From Pseudomonadota bacterium (GTDB lineage: Bacteria > Pseudomonadota > Gammaproteobacteria > Xanthomonadales > Rhodanobacteraceae): a stretch of DNA of 10,521 nt. Below the pieces are notes generated by a model. That model worked only from the letters and a program-made list of their open reading frames with translations, did not search any database and was not told the origin of the DNA. Positions within the stretch are counted from its first letter, which is position 1. The number at the start of each line of letters is the position of its first letter. This document shows, one piece after another, positions 6,387-10,521 of the stretch. Both the position numbers and the translations under genes were made by a program. Location: assembly GCA_021787175.1 (NCBI GenBank), contig JAJYMF010000446.1, forward strand, positions 1-10,521, given 5' to 3'.

Positions 6387-6443
6387 CATGAAGCGTCCGC
6401 CCGGAGCGACGGAGGGCAGCGGCCTGCTGCCCGGGTACGGCGA

Positions 6444-7010
6444 TTACTTGCGGGTGGACTTGAGCCTGGGTTTGGCCTTGGCGGCAGCAACCTGCGCCTC
6501 TTCCAGCGCGGCCAGATCGTCCTTGGGTTTGCGGGCCGGCTTGGCCTTGCTGACGGTGCCGGTCTTGGCCTTGGCCTTGGGTGACGGCTCCCCGTTCAAT
6601 TGACGGACGGCGCGCGCCAATTCCTCGACGCGCGCGGCAAGCGCGTCCATGTCCTGCCGGCCGGGTACGCCCAGACGCGACAGCGAGCGCGACACGCGGT
6701 CTTCGAACACTTTTTCCAGGCGGTCCCAGGTATCGGTGGCGCGCTGCCTGGCGGCGCCGACGCTCGATTCGACCGCGCCGCGCACCTCGTGCACCTTGCT
6801 GTCGGTGAACTTGCGCGTCTTCTGCTCGATCGCGCTGCCTTCCTTGACCAGGGTGTCGAACAGCTTGCCGCCCTCGGCCTGCGCCTTGGCGAACGCGCCC
6901 AGCCCGGCCAGCCAGATCTGCTGCGCGGATTCCATGATGCCCTTGCCCAGTGCCTGCGCCTGCGCGGCGCCGGCCTTGGCCTGCGGTTTCAGTTTCGGCT
7001 TGCTGCTCAT
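6444..7010 (-). CDS. Phasin-like polyhydroxyalkanoate granule-associated protein
   Basis: Phasins coat polyhydroxyalkanoate storage granules. The 188-residue product resembles the PhaI/PhaF type. Residues 1-20 are Lys/Ala/Gln-rich. Residues 24-60 contain the diagnostic QIWLAGLGAFAKAQAEG (31-47) and LFDTLVKEG. An amphipathic helical region runs to about 112 (SVGAARQRATDTWDRLEKVFEDRVSRSL), then GVPGRQDMDALAARVEELARAV (114-135), which looks like a leucine-zipper-like coiled coil. Residues 143-188 are Lys/Ala/Pro-rich, recalling the histone-like DNA-binding tail of PhaF though shorter. The ATG at 7010 is chosen because GAGGAA (plus 7018-7023) lies 7 nt before it. The gene is 58 bp downstream of aat on the same strand and ends at a strong terminator. 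No PHA synthase is in the window, so the granule role is inferred from the family. Confidence 0.87.
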   Translation of the reverse strand: MSSKPKLKPQAKAGAAQAQALGKGIMESAQQIWLAGLGAFAKAQAEGGKLFDTLVKEGSAIEQKTRKFTDSKVHEVRGAVESSVGAARQRATDTWDRLEKVFEDRVSRSLSRLGVPGRQDMDALAARVEELARAVRQLNGEPSPKAKAKTGTVSKAKPARKPKDDLAALEEAQVAAAKAKPRLKSTRK

Positions 7011-7017
7011 CGGGTGA

Positions 7018-7023
7018 TTCCTC
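7018..7023 (-). promoter_or_regulatory. Ribosome binding site of the phasin gene
   Basis: GAGGAA on the minus strand, 7 nt before the ATG at 7010, rejects the in-frame upstream extension to 7067. Confidence 0.7.
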
Positions 7024-7068
7024 GTGGGAGTGAGGGGCAAATTACCCGCGCCGTCTAGAGCCTTCACA

Positions 7069-7803
7069 CTAGCCGAGCGTCATCATCAGATCGCGCGCAT
7101 CGCGCCAGGGCAGCGCGGCGCTCCAGCAGCCCGGACGGCCGGCGCGGACGGCGAGCGTGGCGACGTGGTCGAGGAATGCCGGGCGCGGCAGTTCGATCGC
7201 GCCCATGCGCAGCAGATGCGGATTGGCGACCTGGGCGTCGATCAGAGGCCAGCCCCAGCGGGCCAGCAGGCGCGCCGCGGCCAGCAGCGCGGTGCGCGAG
7301 CCGCCGCTGGCGGCGCTGAACATGGACTCGCCGGCAAACAGCTCGCCGACCGCGACGCCGTACATGCCGCCGATCAGCCGCGTGCCCTCCCAGACCTCGA
7401 ACGAATGCGCGTGGCCGAGTTCGTGCAGATGCAGATAAGCCGCACGCATGGCGGCCGTGATCCAGGTGCCGGCGGCGTCGGCGCGCGGTGCGGCGCAGGC
7501 GTCGATGACGCGGGCGAAGGCCGAGTCGATGCTCAGCGTCCAGCGGCTGCGGCGCAGGCTGCGCGCCAGGCGCCGCGGGATGTGCAGCGCCTCGGTGCGA
7601 AACACGCAGCGCGGATCGGGCGACCACCACAGGATCGGATCGCCCTCGCCGAACCAGGGGAAGATGCCGAGGCGGTAGGCCGCGAGCAGCCGCTGCGGCG
7701 AGAGATCGCCGCCGACCGCGAGCAAGCCGTCGGGCTCGCGCAGGGCGTGTTCGGGCGGCGGGAAATCCAGCCGCCGCGGATCGAGCAGGACCGGTCGTCT
7801 CAT
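7069..7803 (-). CDS. aat: Leucyl/phenylalanyl-tRNA-protein transferase
   Basis: Aat transfers Leu or Phe from charged tRNA to N-terminal Lys or Arg of proteins, marking them for ClpS/ClpAP degradation (bacterial N-degron pathway); it is cytosolic. The 244-residue product matches family size. Signature blocks: GLLAVGGDLSPQRLLAAYRL (26-45), GIFPWF (46-51), WWSPDPR (59-65), GTWIT (112-116), HELGHAHSFEVW (127-138), LIGGMYGVAVGELFAGESMF (143-162) and DAQVANPHLLRMGAIELPR (189-207). The GNAT-fold transferase core is intact. The start ATG at 7803 overlaps the upstream gene's TGA as ATGA (7800-7803), and no separate ribosome site is evident, so translation is probably coupled. The clpA/clpS genes are not in the window. 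Confidence 0.96.
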   Translation of the reverse strand: MRRPVLLDPRRLDFPPPEHALREPDGLLAVGGDLSPQRLLAAYRLGIFPWFGEGDPILWWSPDPRCVFRTEALHIPRRLARSLRRSRWTLSIDSAFARVIDACAAPRADAAGTWITAAMRAAYLHLHELGHAHSFEVWEGTRLIGGMYGVAVGELFAGESMFSAASGGSRTALLAAARLLARWGWPLIDAQVANPHLLRMGAIELPRPAFLDHVATLAVRAGRPGCWSAALPWRDARDLMMTLG

Positions 7804-8933
7804 CGCTGCGCGTAGGGCGTGTGGGCGTCGAGTTCGCGCCCGTAGTCGTCGAGCATCGCCGCTTCCTCGGCCAGCGCCGCGGCCACCGCGGCGCGGAAGC
7901 CGGCATGCGCCAGATGATGCCGCGAATGCGTGCGCGTCGGCAGGAAGCCGCGCGCCAGCTTGTGCTCGCCCTGCGCGCCGGGCTCGAAGCGTTCGAGGCC
8001 GGCGCGAATGCAGTGCTCGATGCCCTGGTAGTAGCAGAGTTCGAAATGCAGGCCGGGCAGGGCTTCCTCGCTGCCCCAGTAGCGTCCGTACAGCGTCGTG
8101 CGCGAGCCGAGGCAGAGCGCCATCGCCACGATGCGACCGTCGCGGCGGGCCAGCGCCGCCCAGGTCTGCGCGCCCAGCGTCGTGCCCAGATGCCGGAAGA
8201 ACGCTTCGCTCAGCGCGGGGTGATTGCCTTTCTCCGCGAACGTCGCCTGATACAGCCGGTGCAGGACTGTCCACTCATCGGCGTCCAGGCTGGCACCGCA
8301 GCGCCATTCGATCGCGAGGCCGGCGCGCTGCAGCGCCGCGCGCTCGGCGCGGATGTTCTTGCGCTTCTTGTGGCTGAGCGCGTCGAGGAAGTCGGCGAAA
8401 TCGCGGTAGCCGCGGTTCGTCCAGTGGAACTGCCAGTCGAAACGGGGCAGCCAGTCGCCGTCGAAGGCGCCGCACTCGTCTCCGGCGATGAAGTTGGTGT
8501 GTGCCGAGGCGAGACCGAGCCGGTGCGTTTCGGCGGTCAGCGCGGCAACCAGACGTTCGCGAATCGCCGCCGCGCCGGTCCCGTTGCCGGTCAGCAGGCG
8601 CGGCCCGGTCACCGGCGTGTACGGGATCGCCGCCAGCAGCTTGGGGTAGTAGCGGCCGCCGGCGTGCTCCCAGGCCTGCGCCCAGGCATGGTCGAAGACG
8701 AATTCTCCGTGCGAGTTGCCCTTGAGATACAGCGGCGCAGCGCCGATCAGCGCGCCGTCGTCGTACAGCCCCAGATGATGCGGCTGCCAGCCCCATTCGG
8801 GGCGGATGCAGCCGTGGCGCTCCAGTCCGGCGAGGAAGGCATGATCGAGGAAAGGATGGTCGTCCGGGCGCAACGCGTTCCAGGCCGTCGCGTCGATCTC
8901 GTCGAGGGCGGCGTGGAAGCGGACCGTGGTCAT
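7800..8933 (-). CDS. COG3146/DUF482 GNAT-like protein (putative peptidoglycan-type acyltransferase)
   Basis: The 377-residue product belongs to the COG3146/DUF482 family. Members are annotated as putative GNAT or FemAB-like proteins ('peptidogalycan biosynthesis/recognition'), and their reaction is not established. Family-typical stretches: HPFLDHAFLAGLE (26-38), HGEFVFDHAWAQAWE (75-89), GGRYYPKL (92-99), IPYTPVTGPRLL (103-114), FLDALSHKKRKNIRAER (182-198), LYGRYWG (281-287), LHFELCYYQGIEHCI (295-309) and FEPGAQGEHKLARGF (316-330). No signal peptide or membrane segment is seen. The ATG at 8933 is preferred; a GTG at 8984 in frame would add 17 residues and almost abut the trxB stop, so it remains possible. 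It lies between trxB and aat, an arrangement seen in several gammaproteobacteria. Confidence 0.9.
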   Translation of the reverse strand: MTTVRFHAALDEIDATAWNALRPDDHPFLDHAFLAGLERHGCIRPEWGWQPHHLGLYDDGALIGAAPLYLKGNSHGEFVFDHAWAQAWEHAGGRYYPKLLAAIPYTPVTGPRLLTGNGTGAAAIRERLVAALTAETHRLGLASAHTNFIAGDECGAFDGDWLPRFDWQFHWTNRGYRDFADFLDALSHKKRKNIRAERAALQRAGLAIEWRCGASLDADEWTVLHRLYQATFAEKGNHPALSEAFFRHLGTTLGAQTWAALARRDGRIVAMALCLGSRTTLYGRYWGSEEALPGLHFELCYYQGIEHCIRAGLERFEPGAQGEHKLARGFLPTRTHSRHHLAHAGFRAAVAAALAEEAAMLDDYGRELDAHTPYAQR

Positions 8934-8984
8934 GCGCTCAGCATCGGCAGCCGCGCGCGCAGAAAACGCGAAGCCGATGCGCAC

Positions 8985-9938
8985 TCATGCCAGTCCGTCG
9001 AGGTACTTCTCGGCGTCCAGCGCCGCCATGCAGCCGAAACCGGCCGAGGTCACCGCCTGGCGATAGACCTGATCGGCGACATCTCCCGCGGCGAACACGC
9101 CCGGCACGCTGGTGGCGGTGGCGTTGCCGGCCAGCCCGGTGCGGATCCTGATGTAGCCGTTGTGCATGTCGAGCTGGCCGTCGAACAGCGCCGTGTTGGG
9201 CGTGTGGCCGATGGCGACGAACACGCCGGTCGCCGCGATCTCGTGCGTGCTGCCGTCGAGGGTGCTTTTCAGGCGCAGGCCGGTGACGCCGCCGGCATCG
9301 CCCAGCACTTCGTCGACGGTGTGATTCCAGACGATCTCGATCTTGCCGGCGCGCTGCTTCTCGAACAGCTTGTCCTGCATGATTTTTTCGGCGCGCAGGC
9401 TGTCGCGGCGATGCACGAGGGTGACCTTGCGGCCGATGTTGGCCAGATACAGCGCCTCCTCGACGGCGGTGTTGCCGCCGCCCAGCACGGCGATGTCCTG
9501 GTCGCGGTAGAAGAAACCGTCGCAGGTGGCGCAGGCGGACACGCCCTTGCCCTTGTAGGCCTCCTCGGACGGGATGCCGAGGTACTTGGCGCTGGCGCCG
9601 GTGGCGATGATCAGTGCGTCGCAGGTGTATTCGCCGCTGTCGCCGACCAGTCGGAACGGCCGCGCGCCGAGGTCCGCGCTGTGGATGTGGTCGAACACGA
9701 TCTCGGTGTCGAAGCGCTGCGCGTGGCGCAGCATGCGTTCCATCAATTCCGGCCCCTGCACGCCGGCGTCGTCGCCGGGCCAGTTGTCGACGTCGGTGGT
9801 GGTGGTCAGCTGGCCGCCCTGCTGCAGGCCGGTGATCAGCAATGGCTTGAGATTGGCGCGCGCGGCGTACACCGCGGCGCTGTAGCCGGCGGGGCCGGAG
9901 CCGAGGATCACGAGGCGGCGGTGGCTGGAAGTGCTCAT
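8985..9938 (-). CDS. trxB: Thioredoxin-disulfide reductase
   Basis: TrxB uses NADPH and FAD to reduce thioredoxin in the cytosol. The 317-residue product has the family length and every key motif: the FAD-binding GSGPAGY at 13-19, ATG at 112-114, the redox-active CATC at 136-139, the NADPH-binding GGGNTAVEEA at 153-162, HRRDSLRA at 176-183 for the 2'-phosphate, and GVFAAGDVAD at 280-289 for FAD. The ATG at 9938 is chosen because conserved sequence starts just after it and the upstream extension to 10070 is Arg-rich and unlike the family. A weak GGA core lies 7 nt upstream. It is the first gene of a minus-strand block with the COG3146 gene and aat. It faces ald divergently across 199 bp. Confidence 0.97.
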   Translation of the reverse strand: MSTSSHRRLVILGSGPAGYSAAVYAARANLKPLLITGLQQGGQLTTTTDVDNWPGDDAGVQGPELMERMLRHAQRFDTEIVFDHIHSADLGARPFRLVGDSGEYTCDALIIATGASAKYLGIPSEEAYKGKGVSACATCDGFFYRDQDIAVLGGGNTAVEEALYLANIGRKVTLVHRRDSLRAEKIMQDKLFEKQRAGKIEIVWNHTVDEVLGDAGGVTGLRLKSTLDGSTHEIAATGVFVAIGHTPNTALFDGQLDMHNGYIRIRTGLAGNATATSVPGVFAAGDVADQVYRQAVTSAGFGCMAALDAEKYLDGLA

Positions 9939-10137
9939 GTATAATTCCGTGCTGGTGCGGTGAGGTTCGGGCCGCGCTTCCGATGCGCCGAGCGCATGTG
10001 TGCGGGGTGGATGCCGGCGACGCCGGCGCGATCTGCCCCGCAGGATGGGGAAGCGCCGGCCGTGAATCAAGCCGCCGCATTTTTTTGCAAGGCGCCGCCC
10101 GCGGCGTCATCGCGCAACACACGAGGACCCCCACGCC
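9939..10137. promoter_or_regulatory. Divergent trxB/ald intergenic region with GC-rich hairpins
   Basis: These 199 bp must hold the 5' signals of ald and probably trxB. Seen: an exact TATAAT on the plus strand at 9940-9945 with no good -35; a perfect inverted repeat ATGCGC-CGA-GCGCAT at 9983-9997; GCCGGCG-A-CGCCGGC at 10013-10027; a larger hairpin pairing 10022-10029 with 10053-10060 with a nested CCCC/GGGG stem (10036-10039 with 10047-10050); and a run of seven T at 10080-10086. The ald RBS is at 10123-10127. No promoter can be assigned with confidence. Confidence 0.4.
10123..10127 (+). promoter_or_regulatory. Ribosome binding site of ald
   Basis: GAGGA lies 10 nt before the ATG at 10138, slightly long but acceptable spacing. 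It supports that start. Confidence 0.6.
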
Positions 10138-10521
10138 ATGCGTATCGGTATTCCGTCGGAAACCAAGACTCTCGAGGGCCGCGTCGCCCTGGTGCCTGCC
10201 GCCTGTGCCGATCTGGTGCGGCGCGGCCACGAGGTCTACATCCAGTCCGGCGCCGGCCTGAAGAGCTGTTTCAATGACGAGGAGTACGCGCGCGTCGGCG
10301 TGCACGTCGTCGCCGATGCCGCGGCCCTGTACGCGGCGGCCGAGCTGATCGTCAAGGTCAAGGAACCGATCGCGGGCGATCTGGCGCTGCTGCAGAAGCA
10401 GCACCTGCTGTTCTGCTACCTGCATCTGGCGCCGGAGCCCGAACTGACCCGGCGTCTGCTGGCGATCGGCCTGACCGGCATCGCCTTCGAGTCGGTCGAG
10501 GAGGCTGACGGCGGCCTGCCG
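10138..10521 (+). CDS. ald: Alanine dehydrogenase, N-terminal part (3' end outside window)
   Basis: Ald interconverts L-alanine and pyruvate plus ammonia with NAD(H). The first 128 residues are present and in frame to the right edge. They begin MRIGIPSETKTLEGRVALVP, typical of the AlaDh/PNT N-terminal domain, and include GHEVYIQSGAG (30-40), LIVKVKEP (70-77) and LLFCYLHLAPEPELT (90-104). Known pyruvate-binding and catalytic residues of the family (Arg15, Lys75 and His96 in the Mycobacterium tuberculosis numbering) fall at exactly these positions. The NAD-binding half lies outside. The N-terminal domain is shared with the transhydrogenase alpha subunit PntA, but the YLHLAPEPE block favours Ald. 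It is divergent from trxB; an Lrp/AldR-type activator is commonly linked to ald but none is visible here. Confidence 0.92.
   Translation, partial: MRIGIPSETKTLEGRVALVPAACADLVRRGHEVYIQSGAGLKSCFNDEEYARVGVHVVADAAALYAAAELIVKVKEPIAGDLALLQKQHLLFCYLHLAPEPELTRRLLAIGLTGIAFESVEEADGGLP

Larger units (their letters stand above)
5975..6443. other. 469-bp gene-free intergenic island with repeats
   Basis: No credible gene lies here. The reading frames that cross it are short, basic and change character over the repeats. It sits between the tail ends of the fatty acyl-CoA reductase (+) and phasin (-) genes. Contents in order: a small 5-bp hairpin TCAGC-TCG-GCTGA at 6024-6036 without a T-tract; an inverted-repeat element at 6051-6172; a 33-bp direct repeat at 6102-6134 and 6205-6237; a stretch with nothing recognised at about 6285-6310; the phasin terminator at 6311-6386; and 6387-6443, where nothing is recognised. 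Confidence 0.8.

Noticed and set aside
6054..6389. A 111-codon minus-strand frame in the intergenic island as a gene.
   Set aside because: It translates the repeat (VILSNAKDL and SLRSG segments) and overlaps the terminator, so it is annotation noise rather than a protein.
7011..7068. A sigma54-type promoter in front of the phasin gene.
   Set aside because: A GG and a GC are present around the TAATTTGCC segment, but they are 12 nt apart rather than the required 10. No good sigma70 boxes were found either.
7821..9944. A 707-codon open frame on the plus strand.
   Set aside because: It runs antisense to three well-supported minus-strand genes (COG3146, trxB and the end of aat). Its translation is Ala/Gly/Arg/Gln-rich with no recognisable domain, typical of a shadow frame in GC-rich DNA.
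9940..9945. TATAAT as a firm plus-strand promoter for ald.
   Set aside because: No -35 match lies 16-18 bp upstream, it sits at the trxB start codon, and it would leave a leader of about 185 nt. It is kept only as a note in the intergenic entry.
1..10521. CRISPR arrays, tRNA/rRNA genes, prophage, integrase or defence genes.
   Set aside because: I looked for these on both strands. The only repeats seen are those at 6051-6284, which lack regular spacers, and no cloverleaf or recombinase motif was recognised.

Overview
This GC-rich window looks like chromosome from a gammaproteobacterium, probably near the Xanthomonadales/Nevskiales-type lineages. The support is the smc-zipA pair (ZipA is essentially gammaproteobacterial), the trxB / COG3146 / aat block, and a Marinobacter-type fatty acyl-CoA reductase. 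The genus cannot be fixed from the sequence alone.

Layout, left to right. Positions 1-2163 (+) hold the C-terminal part of the chromosome-condensation ATPase SMC, followed 14 bp later by the division protein ZipA. The usual gammaproteobacterial next gene, ligA, is not here; instead a PaiB-type FMN-binding protein gene follows (2274-2924, +). It converges, with a 7-bp gap, on a TetR-family regulator (2932-3564, -) that lies downstream of a small acyl-CoA-binding protein gene (3576-3833, -). Divergent from that pair is a 664-residue two-domain fatty acyl-CoA reductase (3980-5974, +). The 146-bp space between them carries two candidate sigma70 promoters placed back to back.

Positions 5975-6443 are a gene-free 469-bp stretch. 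It holds a REP-like inverted-repeat element, a 33-bp direct repeat and, at its right end, a strong Rho-independent terminator for the minus-strand phasin gene. Positions 6444-9938 (-) are a colinear block read right to left: thioredoxin reductase (trxB), a COG3146/DUF482 GNAT-like protein, leucyl/phenylalanyl-tRNA-protein transferase (aat, overlapping the previous gene by ATGA), and a phasin-like polyhydroxyalkanoate granule protein. After a 199-bp divergent intergenic region with GC-rich hairpins, the 5' end of alanine dehydrogenase (ald, +) runs off the window.

Functionally, the centre is a lipid-handling locus: an acyl-CoA carrier, an enzyme expected to reduce acyl-CoA to fatty alcohol (a wax-ester precursor), a TetR regulator placed to sense acyl-CoA or fatty acid, and a storage-granule phasin facing it across the repeats. 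The flanks are housekeeping genes (chromosome segregation, division, thiol redox, N-degron tagging, alanine metabolism). I see no CRISPR array, tRNA, rRNA, prophage or transposase gene. Nothing here forces a claim of a wholly new system; the best candidates are the acyl-CoA/fatty-alcohol module with its shared promoter region and the repeat-bearing intergenic island.
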